Source: Chloroflexota bacterium
Lineage (GTDB): Bacteria; Chloroflexota; Dehalococcoidia; Lucifugimonadales; Lucifugimonadaceae
Length of the DNA: 49,857 nucleotides
Direction: 5' to 3'
Assembly: GCA_027624075.1 (NCBI GenBank)
Contig: JAQBUH010000015.1
Location: 1 to 49,857 of the forward strand
Shown in pieces: positions 9,308 through 17,803 of the stretch (positions within the stretch are counted from its first letter, which is position 1; each line of letters begins with the position of its first letter). The notes below the pieces were generated by a model. The model ran no database searches. It was given only the letters and a program-made list of their open reading frames with translations, and had not been told where the DNA came from. A program made the translations under genes and the position numbers.

Positions 9308-10186
9308 TTAGCTCTGGTTTGTGTTCATAGTCCCGGCACACGCTCCAGATCGTACATCCGAACCGGGTCCGGGTGGGCGGTGACCGGTGACACTTTTCTC
9401 CTGCGCCACCAGTTCGAGCAACTCGCTGAGCGCCTCTCCCGCCCTCGCTCTCACCACGACATCGCAGATCGACGTGAGTTTGGTCTCGGCCGGGTTGATC
9501 TCAATGATCGCCGCTCCGTTGGACCTGGCTATCCATAACAGGCCGCTCGCCGGGCGCACCGATGCGGAGGTGCCGATGGCCAGGACACAGGTGGCCCGGT
9601 CTATCTGCTCTCTCGCCGCGGCCATGGTGTCTGCGGGTATTGGCTCGCCAAACATCACCGTGTCGAACTTGATCACATCGCCGCAGGCGGCGCAGGGTTC
9701 CGGCGGCTCCGTTGGCACAAAATCGCCGAGGGAGGTTCGCTGTCCGCAGCCGACGCAGCGCAGTCTGCTCCGGTTGCCGTGGATCTCGATCAGGTTCGTC
9801 AACCCTGTCTTCAGATCGAGGCCGTCAATGTTCTGGGTGATAACGTGCTGCACGGCGCCGGCTCGCTCAAGGGCCGCCAGCGCGTGATGCCCTGCGTGTG
9901 GCTCCGCTCTGACCAGAGCATCGCGCAGCTCGATCATGTGCGCGTCCATCTGGCGGTTGACCCGCCTCTGCCACCACCCGGCCGGGTCTTCACGAAACCG
10001 CTTGAACCCGTCCATCGGCGGCGGACCGTGCCGGGTCCAGAGGCCGTCAGCTCCACGAAACGTTGGTATTCCGCTCTCGACGGACATGCCGGCGCCGGTC
10101 ATTGCGACGACATGGCGGCTCTTGCGCATCAGCGCCGCCGCGCGGGCGAGCTGTTCCCGGAACAGGTCTGGCTCAGTCTGCGGCAC
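9308..10186 (-). CDS. Sir2-family NAD-dependent protein deacylase (sirtuin)
   Basis: Encodes 292 aa from a GTG start. The NAD-binding motif TGAGMSVESGIPTFRG is near residue 30. TQNIDGLD and the catalytic His in EIHGN follow. Two CxxC pairs (CVGC and CAAC) form the structural zinc site. A conserved GTSASVRPA lies in the Rossmann domain. It removes acyl groups from lysine using NAD, in the cytoplasm. The start lies 14 nt inside the end of recF, so the two are coupled. The last 30 residues are not conserved-looking. Confidence 0.95.
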   Translation of the reverse strand: MPQTEPDLFREQLARAAALMRKSRHVVAMTGAGMSVESGIPTFRGADGLWTRHGPPPMDGFKRFREDPAGWWQRRVNRQMDAHMIELRDALVRAEPHAGHHALAALERAGAVQHVITQNIDGLDLKTGLTNLIEIHGNRSRLRCVGCGQRTSLGDFVPTEPPEPCAACGDVIKFDTVMFGEPIPADTMAAAREQIDRATCVLAIGTSASVRPASGLLWIARSNGAAIIEINPAETKLTSICDVVVRARAGEALSELLELVAQEKSVTGHRPPGPGSDVRSGACAGTMNTNQS

Positions 10187-11348
10187 GGGTGACCTTGCCT
10201 TCCTGGACCCTGTAGACGGCGGCGCCTTCCAGGAACTCCGGCGAAACGGCCTCCGTCTCCGCTGTAGTCAGGAGTACCTGCTCATATGCCGAGAGGCTTT
10301 CGAGCACCAGCCGCCTGCGTCCGGGGTCCAACTCTGAGAGGATATCGTCAAGCGCCAGCACGGGGTTCCGGCCGGTCAGAGATCGCACAACCCTGGCCTC
10401 CGCCATCTTCAGCGCAAGGGCGATGACGCGGGCCTCGCCTCTTGACGCGAACGACCCCGCTGGCTGACCGCTTATTGAGATCGCAAGGTCGTCCCTGTGC
10501 GGGCCGACTACCGTGACTCCCTGCGCAATCTCTCGCCGCCTCGCATGCTTCAAGCCCTGAGTAAGGGCGGTTACGAGCGCTGGGTGCGTTAGCTGTTGCG
10601 GTGGATTTTCGCCGGGGCCTGACCCGGTCAGTTGCGGCTCATAGCTCAGGCCCAGTTCGTGGCCGTCTGTCAGCGCCGCGTGAGCCGGAACGGCCGCCTC
10701 CCTCAACTTCCGCACAGTTTGATCGCGTTCGTGGACAATCTCGGCGCCCTCGTATGCGAGCCGCTCATCCCAGAACGCCATCTCGTCTGGCTCGGCAGAG
10801 CCTTCACGGACCCGCCTGAGCAGATGGTTCCGCTGTGTCATTACCTTCGAGTAGCGCTGAAGTGACTTCAGATAGGACGGCCTGCTCTGCGAGATCAGGA
10901 TGTCGAGGTAGCGCCGTCTCGTAGATGGCGGGCCGTATACGATCTCGAGGTCGTCAGCCTCGAAGAAGACGACGTTGAAGTGCCCTACGAAGTCGCCAGA
11001 GCTGCGGACGATGCCGTTCAGCCTGAGCGCCTTGCGGAGGCCGGCGCCAGAGTCTGTGCCAGCTGCCGCAACGTCAAAGTCCAGTTGCGCCTGCACCGTC
11101 TCGTCGCCCTCACGGCCCACTCCCAGCACCTGGACGTGGCCGCCAGCCTCGCCAATCTGCCAGTTGATCAACTCGCGGTCGCTTGAGGCCCTCGGTGATT
11201 TGGCGATGGCGAGCATGTACACAGCCTCCAGCAGGTTGCTCTTGCCGTGCCCGTTCGCACCCTGGAAGACAGTCAATCCTGGCCCTAGCTCAAGTGTAGT
11301 TTCGACGTGGTTGCGGAACCCTGTCAGGGAGAGGCGGGCAATGTGGAT
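10173..11348 (-). CDS. recF: DNA replication and repair protein RecF, non-canonical ATC start
   Basis: SMC-like ATPase that helps load RecA at gapped DNA. The Walker A is GANGHGKSN, the signature-like region SRGEARVIALALKMAEA is near the C-terminus, and LALDDILSELD is Walker B. The conserved RecF N-terminus (HIARLSLTGFRNH) is fully present in frame, but no ATG, GTG or TTG precedes it before an in-frame TGA. An ATC at 11348-11346 gives M-HIARLSLTGFRNH exactly and follows GGGAG by 7 nt. A TTG at 11276 would remove the first beta strands. From ATC the protein is 391 aa. Only the start is uncertain. Confidence 0.93.
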   Translation of the reverse strand: MHIARLSLTGFRNHVETTLELGPGLTVFQGANGHGKSNLLEAVYMLAIAKSPRASSDRELINWQIGEAGGHVQVLGVGREGDETVQAQLDFDVAAAGTDSGAGLRKALRLNGIVRSSGDFVGHFNVVFFEADDLEIVYGPPSTRRRYLDILISQSRPSYLKSLQRYSKVMTQRNHLLRRVREGSAEPDEMAFWDERLAYEGAEIVHERDQTVRKLREAAVPAHAALTDGHELGLSYEPQLTGSGPGENPPQQLTHPALVTALTQGLKHARRREIAQGVTVVGPHRDDLAISISGQPAGSFASRGEARVIALALKMAEARVVRSLTGRNPVLALDDILSELDPGRRRLVLESLSAYEQVLLTTAETEAVSPEFLEGAAVYRVQEGKVTRAAD

Positions 11349-11427
11349 GTCGCTGCTCCCTGTTCGCGCAAGGTGTGGGGGCCTGTCGCCAGGTCAATGT
11401 CCCGTGAGGCGCGCCGAATAGTGTTGT

Positions 11428-11455
11428 GCCGGTATGGGCCGGTATGGGCCGGTTC
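11428..11455 (+). repeat. 10-bp direct repeat in the recF/DUF3179 divergent spacer
   Basis: GCCGGTATGG occurs twice in tandem, followed by a partial third copy (GCCGGTTC). It lies 80 nt outside the recF start and about 95 nt before the DUF3179 start, so it could be a binding site for a regulator of either gene. Confidence 0.6.
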
Positions 11456-11547
11456 GATTCTACCAATCAGCCCGGCCATAACCGAACGCCCCGGCACCGC
11501 GCGCAACAACTCGGCATCTAAAAGTCACACAGCACGGCTAAAAACGG

Positions 11548-12690
11548 TTGCAGGAGACCGATCACAGCAATTTGTTAACAAGATACTCAAGCTTCGTATT
11601 CATAGCGGCGGCCGTGGCGTTCGGGGTGTTTCTCGTCTGGAGCATCCTCAACTCGGACATCGCCACGAGACTACTCAACAGGACAGAGACCATCTCAGTG
11701 ACCGGCACAAACGGATCATCGAGTTCTAGCGCGGACCGGAATCGTGAGCTCGAACTGGTTACGCTGTTGCCGTTCGATGCCATCCGGTCGATCGAATCCC
11801 CGGTATTTCTTGACCGCGCCCGCGCAGATCAACTCTACAGCCTGGACGAGTTGGTGCTGGGCATCGACATCGACGGCGATACGCGAGCTTACTCGGTGCC
11901 GCTCCTGAGTAGGCATGAAGTGGTCAACGATGTTGTCGGAGGAAAACCTGTCGCGATCACATGGTGACCGCTTTGCTTCACTGGGATCGGGTATTCCAGA
12001 GAGATCGACGGGAGAGTGCTGGAGTTCGGCGTCTCCGGCAAGCTGATCAACAATGCGCTCGTGATGTACGACCGCGAGACGCGGTCCCTTTGGAGCCAGT
12101 TCCTGTCGTTCAGCGTGCAAGGAGAGTTCGAGGGGACGCCGCTCGAGCCGGCGCCGTTGATCCTTACAACGTGGAAAGAGTGGACTACGCAGCACCCGGA
12201 CACGGTTGCGTTGCGGAAGCCGAGCTCCTCATCCAGGGATGCGTATGAGGGCTACTACGCCAGCAACGATGCCGGCGTGATTGGCGAGAAGGTCAGTGAC
12301 GACCGCTTGCCACGGAAAGAGCTGGTGCTGGGCCTCGGGTTCGATGACGGACCAAAGGCCTTTCCGCACTCCGAACTGCGGGACGCGCGTGTTGTGAACG
12401 ACGTGGTGGCAGGCAAGAAGACGGTTGTCTTCTACCAGACCGAATCGGAAACTGCGCTGGCCTACGGTAGAGAGGCCGACGGGCAGGAGCTTACGTTTTC
12501 ACTCGAGACCTCAGATGGCAGAGAGTGGCTGGTTGACGAAGAGACAGGCTCACGGTGGCTTCCGTTTACCGGGCAGGCTGTTGAAGGTCCGCTGGTAGGG
12601 GAATCGCTCGAACGTCTCCACGCGGTCAACGTCTTCTGGTTTGCGTGGACAGACTTCTATCCGGACACGGACGTGTTTGGGATCTCTTAA
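11548..12690 (+). CDS. DUF3179 membrane-anchored protein, probable selenoprotein (Sec at TGA 11965)
   Basis: The reading frame spans 381 codons with one internal TGA (11965-11967, codon 140). An N-terminal membrane helix (about residues 14-35) is followed by DUF3179. Upstream of the TGA is VNDVVGGKPVAITW and downstream, in the same frame, PLCFTGIGYSREIDGRVLEF and VSGKLINNALVMYDRET. The family normally reads T-[YW]-C-P-L-C there, so TGA stands exactly for the first Cys, giving U-P-L-C. A hairpin fitting a bacterial SECIS follows. The C-terminal half repeats the fold (RDARVVNDVVAGKKTVVFYQ). The U/C pair would face outside the cytoplasm. DUF3179 has no known reaction; a thiol/selenol redox role is inferred. 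The start is uncertain: TTG at 11548 or TTG at 11572. A plain nonsense mutation is the alternative. Confidence 0.85.
11977..12003 (+). promoter_or_regulatory. Candidate bacterial SECIS hairpin of the DUF3179 gene
   Basis: Counting from the base after TGA, nt 14-20 (CTGGGAT) pair with nt 26-32 (ATTCCAG): 7 bp including one G-U. The apical loop is CGGGT, with G at loop position 2. Below an A-A mismatch, TTC pairs with GAG. The loop begins 21 nt after the TGA, inside the commonly described bSECIS range of about 16-37 nt. Confidence 0.65.
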
Positions 12691-12813
12691 GTCTGGCGCG
12701 CTGGTACTGGCCATTCGCGAGTTAGAATCGACTCTGCCTGCTGAACGAGCTACAAGGTTCAGTGGCAGCGTGATCGCCAACAAGGGCCATTCGCCGGTCT
12801 CATCGACAAGTCA

Positions 12814-13347
12814 ATGACTTCACAAGCCACGACGCTGGACCTTAAGCAGTGGATCCGGGACGTGCCGGACTACCCGCGGCCCGGCGTGCTCTTCAGGGAC
12901 CTGACTCCGCTAATGGCTGACCCGCTGCCTATGCGGTACGTCACTGACCGCTTCGTCGAGCACCTCACGGAGGTCGGGGCCGAAGCCGTGGCCGCTATCG
13001 ACGCCAGAGGTTTCATTTTCGCCGCGCCTGCCGCCGTCCAGGCCGGTTTGCCGTTCATACCGCTACGAAAGTCCGGCAAGCTGCCGCCGGCGGTGATAGG
13101 CGCCGACTACGATCTTGAATACGGGACTGCGCGACTTGAGGCGCGGCGGGATGCGCTGAGTCCTGGAACGCGTGTGGTCATACTGGACGATCTGCTCGCA
13201 ACGGGCGGTACCGCGGCCGCTGCCGTGCACCTGCTCAGGGAGCTAGGCGCCAACGTGGTTTCCTGCGCGTTTGTCGTTGAGTTGACATTCCTCAGAGGAA
13301 GGCTGCCGCTTGCCGGGATAGATCTGTTCTCCCTCGTCGAATATTGA
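12814..13347 (+). CDS. apt: Adenine phosphoribosyltransferase
   Basis: Encodes 177 aa; converts adenine and PRPP to AMP in purine salvage. The N-terminal WIRDVPDYPRPGVLFRDLTP is highly typical of Apt. The PRPP-binding motif VVILDDLLATGGTAAAAV lies near residue 125, and AIDARGFIFAAPAA is the flexible-loop region. Length matches the family (about 170-180 aa). It ends with TGA, which is used here as a normal stop. It is followed 51 nt later by the HAD hydrolase. Confidence 0.96.
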   Translation: MTSQATTLDLKQWIRDVPDYPRPGVLFRDLTPLMADPLPMRYVTDRFVEHLTEVGAEAVAAIDARGFIFAAPAAVQAGLPFIPLRKSGKLPPAVIGADYDLEYGTARLEARRDALSPGTRVVILDDLLATGGTAAAAVHLLRELGANVVSCAFVVELTFLRGRLPLAGIDLFSLVEY

Positions 13348-13398
13348 CACGCGGCCATTATTTGAGCGATATCTGTCATAGGACGGGACAGGACGCCG

Positions 13399-14190
13399 AT
13401 GAAACCTAGCGGGAAAGTTACGGGCCAGTCTGCGGTGACGCTCGATCTGTGGCTCACTCTGATAGCGGAGAGAGACGGCACCCAGAGGTCGATGAGGCGT
13501 TACGAGGCGCGGGCACTCCTGGCAAACGAGGTGCTCATTGGGCACGGAGTTGGCGTGGGGCGCAGCGCTTTGGCGGACGCAAACCGGAGGATCAGCGAGC
13601 TGGTCACCGCCGATCACGACCTTGGCATCGACCTTGAGTTCAGCAACAGGGTCGGCCAGATGTTGTCCCTGGTTGAGGAAGACCTGCCCGAAAGGCTCGG
13701 AGAGGCAGGTCTCGCAGAAGTCGCCGCCGCCATCGACCGGGCGTTTCTCGAGTCTCCGCCACACTTTCTGCCCGGCGCAAAAGACGTACTGGCGCATCTG
13801 TATCAACTCGATGTGAAGGTGGCGCTCATCTCGAACACCGGAATGACGTCCGCCACCGCATACAGGGAATGGTTCGGCCGTGAAGGCGTGCTCGAATTCT
13901 TCGACCACCTCGCATTCTCAAATGAAGTGGCGTGCGCGAAGCCAAGCCCTGACATCTTCTGTCCCACGCTTGGGCGCCTGAACGTGCTTGCGGAGAACAG
14001 CCTGCACATTGGCGACAACCTGCTGACGGATGTGTCTGGCGCGGCAGGCGTCGGCATGAAAACGGGCTGGATATCGGGTTATGACGACCGGGAGCCGATC
14101 GTGCCGCCGGACTACACGCTGGAGAGTGTCTCTGAACTGCCTGCAGTTGTGGAGCACTGGCTGAGGTTCGGCAAGCCGATAGGCGCGTGA
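13399..14190 (+). CDS. HAD-superfamily hydrolase
   Basis: Encodes 263 aa. Motif I is TLDLWLTLI (nucleophile Asp; the second position is Trp, as in the DLWxTL subgroup). A helical cap follows at about residues 20-120. Motif II is LISNTGMTS. The motif III Lys is in CAKPSPDIF, and motif IV is HIGDNLLTDVSGA. Likely a cytoplasmic phosphatase acting on a small phosphorylated metabolite. The substrate is not predictable. Encoded between apt and a DinB-like gene with no overlap. Confidence 0.88.
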   Translation: MKPSGKVTGQSAVTLDLWLTLIAERDGTQRSMRRYEARALLANEVLIGHGVGVGRSALADANRRISELVTADHDLGIDLEFSNRVGQMLSLVEEDLPERLGEAGLAEVAAAIDRAFLESPPHFLPGAKDVLAHLYQLDVKVALISNTGMTSATAYREWFGREGVLEFFDHLAFSNEVACAKPSPDIFCPTLGRLNVLAENSLHIGDNLLTDVSGAAGVGMKTGWISGYDDREPIVPPDYTLESVSELPAVVEHWLRFGKPIGA

Positions 14191-14233
14191 TCGGTGGCAG
14201 AGTGTTGCGAGGGCAGCCGTAAGCGAGGCGCAG

Positions 14234-14755
14234 ATGGACACCGCTGACATGTTGCGGGACTCCTTCGAGCGAGTCAGGGAGCAGCTACTTCACGTCCTTG
14301 ACGGGTTGCCGGCGGACCAGCTTGCTTACCGGCGGCATGAGAACGCGAACTCGATAGCGTGGCTCACATGGCACCTCACAAGGGTGCACGACGACCACAT
14401 GTCGGAGATTGCGGGCCGCGATCAGGCGTGGGTGTCAGATGGGTGGGCGGAGAAGTTCGGGATGGCGCCCGACCCGCGTAACCAGGGGACAGGGCACGGC
14501 CCGGCCGAGGTTGCGGGGATCAGGCCGGACGGCGCGTTGCTGATGGCTTACCAGGACGCTGTGCTGGCTCGAACCAACGAGTACCTGGAGACGCTCTCGA
14601 CGGAGGAGCTTGACCGGATCATCGACCGTCGCTGGGACCCGCCGGTGACGGTTGGCGTTCGGATAGTGAGCGTCATCAACGACAACACGGAGCACGCAGG
14701 CCAGGCCGCGTATGTCCGCGGCCTAATCGAAAAGCGCCGCTGGTATTTTGTGTAG
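14234..14755 (+). CDS. DinB / DUF664-like four-helix protein
   Basis: Encodes 173 aa. The sequence SIAWLTWHLTRVHDDHM carries the first metal-ligand His of the DinB/YfiT/mycothiol-dependent isomerase superfamily, and NDNTEHAGQAAYVRGL carries the C-terminal one. The four-helix bundle binds a divalent metal. Members include thiol-dependent enzymes and many proteins of unknown role. No membrane segments. Specific reaction unknown. Confidence 0.83.
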   Translation: MDTADMLRDSFERVREQLLHVLDGLPADQLAYRRHENANSIAWLTWHLTRVHDDHMSEIAGRDQAWVSDGWAEKFGMAPDPRNQGTGHGPAEVAGIRPDGALLMAYQDAVLARTNEYLETLSTEELDRIIDRRWDPPVTVGVRIVSVINDNTEHAGQAAYVRGLIEKRRWYFV

Positions 14756-14777
14756 AGCAGCGGGGACAGAGGCTTCC

Positions 14778-15584
14778 CTAGACCATCACCTGGCCGCCGT
14801 CGCACTGGATCGTCTGGCCTGTGATGTTGCTGGCGTCGTCTGAGGCCAGGAACGCCGCAAGTGCGCCAATGTCTGAGGGCGTTTGCGGCCGGCCAAGCGG
14901 GATTACCTGTCTCGCCGCCGTCTCGAACACCTGGTAGCGGTCCTTGCCGGCCAGGGCAGCGTCGCCCAGCTTCTCTCGCTCAGCCATCCAGTCCTGGTGG
15001 AACGCGGTCCAGATGCGGCCCGGCGCAATGGCATTGGCGTTGATGTTCTCCGCCGCAAACTCACGGGCAAGCGCCTGCGTGTATGCGATCACCGCCATCT
15101 TCGTCGTGGCGTAGTAGGCGGTCACATAGCGGGCCGCCCGCGCCGCGACAGACGATATGTTGATGATCTTGCCGTACCTGCGCTCCCGCATGTGCGGCAG
15201 GACGGCCTCGGTCACGTCTGCCAGGCCCTTGACGTTGACCTTCCAGGTGAACTCCCAGTCAATATCCCTGAACGCGACTCCAGTCGAGCCGGGAGCGCCT
15301 GCCACTCCGGCGTTGTTGACAAGTATGTCGATCTGGCCGGCGTCGCTGAGGATCTTCTTGATCGCCTCCTGCGCTGACGCCTTGTCGGTCACGTCCATCT
15401 TCGCCGTGTAAGCCTTGCGTCCGAGCGCACGCACCTTGTCCGCAGCCTTGGCGGCGTTCTCCTCGCTCAGGTCAGCGATGGCGATGTCAGCGCCCTGCTC
15501 CGCCATGCGCATGACGATGCCGAGACCAAGCCCCTGGCCTCCTCCGGTGACGACTGCGACTCTTCCGCTCAGGTCTGCGAGCAT
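14778..15584 (-). CDS. Short-chain dehydrogenase/reductase (SDR)
   Basis: Encodes 268 aa from the ATG at 15584, which follows GAGGAAACG at good spacing; the frame stays open upstream but that part is not conserved. The cofactor motif is VVTGGGQGLGLGI, the NNAG motif is ILVNNAGVAG, the catalytic Ser is in IINISSVAA, and the Tyr/Lys pair is in AYYATTKMA. The C-terminal IQCDGGQVMV is a normal SDR ending. It oxidises or reduces an alcohol/ketone with NAD(P)(H). An acidic Asp (IADLSEEN) after beta-2 suggests NAD rather than NADP. Substrate unknown. Confidence 0.93.
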   Translation of the reverse strand: MLADLSGRVAVVTGGGQGLGLGIVMRMAEQGADIAIADLSEENAAKAADKVRALGRKAYTAKMDVTDKASAQEAIKKILSDAGQIDILVNNAGVAGAPGSTGVAFRDIDWEFTWKVNVKGLADVTEAVLPHMRERRYGKIINISSVAARAARYVTAYYATTKMAVIAYTQALAREFAAENINANAIAPGRIWTAFHQDWMAEREKLGDAALAGKDRYQVFETAARQVIPLGRPQTPSDIGALAAFLASDDASNITGQTIQCDGGQVMV

Positions 15585-15809
15585 TTTCGTTTCCTCAATC
15601 TGCCTCTTTCTGCCGGTAGCAGAAAGAGCGTGGCTCAAAATAGTTGGTCCGCGGACTCGGTTTACCGTGTGTGCGGCAGTGAATCTTAACCCGCGTCGAA
15701 CGTGCTCGCTCCGTAACCGCTTCTCGAACCGTCCCGGCAACAGCTTCCAGACAAGAGATCCGGGGTTAAGATGTGGCTCAGTCAACCCCAAATGCTCACA
15801 GGAGCCGTC

Positions 15810-16829
15810 ATGGTCCCGAAACCCGTTACGCAAAACACGAAGTTTGAGCCAGTGCCAGGCTGGGCGAAGATACCTCACGGCTACTGGCTCAGAGAGGCTA
15901 CCGCAGTAACGGTTGGGGCTGACGACCGCGTGTACGTCTTCAACCGCGGGAATATGCCGATACTGGTGTTCGACCCTGACGGTAACGTTGTCGACCACTG
16001 GGGCAACGACAATCCGCCTGAGGACGTGATAATTCGCCGCGACGCATACGGCAACGTCATGCAGTTCTGGAACACCTGGTTTGCGCGGCCTCACGCAATC
16101 ACCGCCGACCACCAGGGCAACCTCTGGCTGGCAGACGATGTCGGCAACAAGATCCGCAAGATGAGTGTTGGCGGCGAGTTGCTAATGACGATCGGGACCG
16201 GTGAGCAGGCGCCTCGTGAAAGCGGAATATGTTTCAACAAGCCGACCGATGTTGCCGTCTCGAAGAAGACGGGCGAGGTTTTCATCTCGGACGGCTATGG
16301 CAACTCGCGTATTCACCGGTTCAGCCCGACCGGCGAGTTGATTGCGTCTTTTGGTGAGTCCGGGACCGATGCCGGGCAGTTCAGCCTGCCGCACAACCTT
16401 GCGTTGCTGGACGACGAGGAGATTGTGGTGTGCGACCGTGAGAACCACCGCGTCCAGGTGTTCTCGCTGGAAGGCGAGTTTCACCGGGAGTGGCGGGCGC
16501 ACAAAGCCGTGGCTGTCGAGGTGGTCGGCTCAGGCGCTGACGCGCAGATATATGTTGCGGAACAGGGTCCGCCGCCGGTGCAGCAGGGCGTTGCGAGGCT
16601 TGGCAACAGGGTCGACGTGTTTTCTCGGGACGGCGAGTTGATTACCCATTTTGGCGCCGAGCACTACGGCCAGGAGCCGGACCAGTTCCTGTGGCCGCAC
16701 TCGCTGGCGGTCGATTCCCACGGCGATGTCTATGTTGCAGAGGTGTCTTTCGTGGAGTGGGGACGCCACCAGCGCCCTGTAGTCGACAACCCGGCGAGCC
16801 TGCGCAAGTGGCGGAGGACGAGCGGGTAG
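15810..16829 (+). CDS. NHL-repeat beta-propeller protein
   Basis: Encodes 339 aa from the ATG at 15810, preceded by AGGAG at 5 nt; an in-frame ATG at 15771 has no such site. It contains repeated NHL blades such as NLWLADDVGNKIRKMSVGG, VFISDGYGNSRIHRFSPTGE and EIVVCDRENHRVQVFSLEGE, then a last blade near the C-terminus. The fold resembles peptidyl-alpha-hydroxyglycine alpha-amidating lyase-like and NHL scaffold proteins. No signal peptide. Catalytic function cannot be assigned. Confidence 0.88.
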   Translation: MVPKPVTQNTKFEPVPGWAKIPHGYWLREATAVTVGADDRVYVFNRGNMPILVFDPDGNVVDHWGNDNPPEDVIIRRDAYGNVMQFWNTWFARPHAITADHQGNLWLADDVGNKIRKMSVGGELLMTIGTGEQAPRESGICFNKPTDVAVSKKTGEVFISDGYGNSRIHRFSPTGELIASFGESGTDAGQFSLPHNLALLDDEEIVVCDRENHRVQVFSLEGEFHREWRAHKAVAVEVVGSGADAQIYVAEQGPPPVQQGVARLGNRVDVFSRDGELITHFGAEHYGQEPDQFLWPHSLAVDSHGDVYVAEVSFVEWGRHQRPVVDNPASLRKWRRTSG

Positions 16830-16842
16830 GCTGCGCTGTTAC

Positions 16843-16869
16843 CTGGCTCAACTGGCTCAACTGGCTCAA
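16843..16869 (+). repeat. Three tandem copies of CTGGCTCAA
   Basis: Three perfect 9-bp copies sit between the NHL gene stop and the aldo/keto reductase start. They could be replication slippage or a spaced operator. GGCTCAACTGG recurs (minus strand) near 22690, just upstream of leuS. Confidence 0.7.
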
Positions 16870-16941
16870 AATAATTTGATGTCCGCAGTCGATGCCCGCA
16901 CGAAGTTGGTGACGTTTTCAAGCGGCAAACAGGAGGACGAA

Positions 16942-17796
16942 ATGCAGCAGCGTGAGTACGGCAAAACAGGCGAGATGCTGTCGATCATCGGGTTCGCCGG
17001 AATCGTGGTCAGCGGCGTCAACTCTGATCAGGCCGCAGACGATGTCGCCTGGTCAATCGATCAAGGCATTAACTACTTCGACGTCGCGCCCGCTTACGGC
17101 AACGCGCAGGAAATGCTGGGCCCGGCGCTTGAGCCGCACCGTAACGGCGTGTTTCTCGCCTGCAAGACCAAATACCGGGATGCGAAGACGGCCAGGCAGG
17201 ACCTCGAAAACTCACTTCGCCTTCTGCGGACAGACCGGTTCGACCTCTACCAGCTGCACTCCATGAAATCGCAGGAAGACCTCGATGAGGCGACAAGTCC
17301 CGGCGGCGTGCTGGAGATGGTATCGAAGGCGCGTGACGAAGGCCTGGTGCGCCATATCGGGTTTTCGGCACATTCGTCTGAGGTGGCGGTTGAGTTGATG
17401 GACCGGTTCCACTTTGACTCGGTCCTGTTTCCGGTGAATTGGGTGAACTACTTTGAGTCCGGTTTCGGTCCGCGCATCATGGAGAAGGCGAGGCAGGTTG
17501 GCACGGCGAGACTTGCTCTTAAAGGCATGGCATCCCACCAGCTCGAAGACCCCGGACACCGAGTCCGCGAGAAGTGCTGGTATCACCCGCTGGAAGACCC
17601 AGAACTTGCCCGGCTGGCGTTGCGCTTTACGCTTTCACAGCCCGTGACCGCAGCTATCCCGCCCGGCGATCCCGAACTGTTCAGGGCGACCGTCGAGATG
17701 GGACAGGAGTTCACTGAGATAACCGAGGCAGAGACTGATCGGCTAAGGCAGGCTGCGGCTGGCTTGCCGCCGCTGTTTGAGCTTGCGCACGCCTGA
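16942..17796 (+). CDS. Aldo/keto reductase
   Basis: Encodes 284 aa. The start is the ATG at 16942, 5 nt after a full AGGAGG; an upstream in-frame ATG (16876) lacks this. The catalytic tetrad is visible: Asp and Tyr in YFDVAPAYGNAQE, Lys in CKTKYRDA, and His in YQLHSMKS. The C-terminal PVTAAIPPGDPELF is the cofactor region. NADPH-dependent reduction of an aldehyde or ketone is expected. The physiological substrate is unknown. Confidence 0.92.
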   Translation: MQQREYGKTGEMLSIIGFAGIVVSGVNSDQAADDVAWSIDQGINYFDVAPAYGNAQEMLGPALEPHRNGVFLACKTKYRDAKTARQDLENSLRLLRTDRFDLYQLHSMKSQEDLDEATSPGGVLEMVSKARDEGLVRHIGFSAHSSEVAVELMDRFHFDSVLFPVNWVNYFESGFGPRIMEKARQVGTARLALKGMASHQLEDPGHRVREKCWYHPLEDPELARLALRFTLSQPVTAAIPPGDPELFRATVEMGQEFTEITEAETDRLRQAAAGLPPLFELAHA

Positions 17797-17803
17797 GAAC
17801 CCG

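Noticed and set aside
12016-12690. Second half of the DUF3179 gene as a separate gene starting at ATG/GTG after the TGA
   Set aside because: The frame is the same on both sides of the TGA and the family similarity begins immediately after it (PLCFTG), well before any downstream start codon, so a separate gene would lack part of the core motif.
15585-16112. N-terminal extension of the SDR to 444 aa
   Set aside because: The extra residues are antisense to the NHL gene and unconserved; the ATG at 15584 has a good ribosome-binding site and the typical SDR start.
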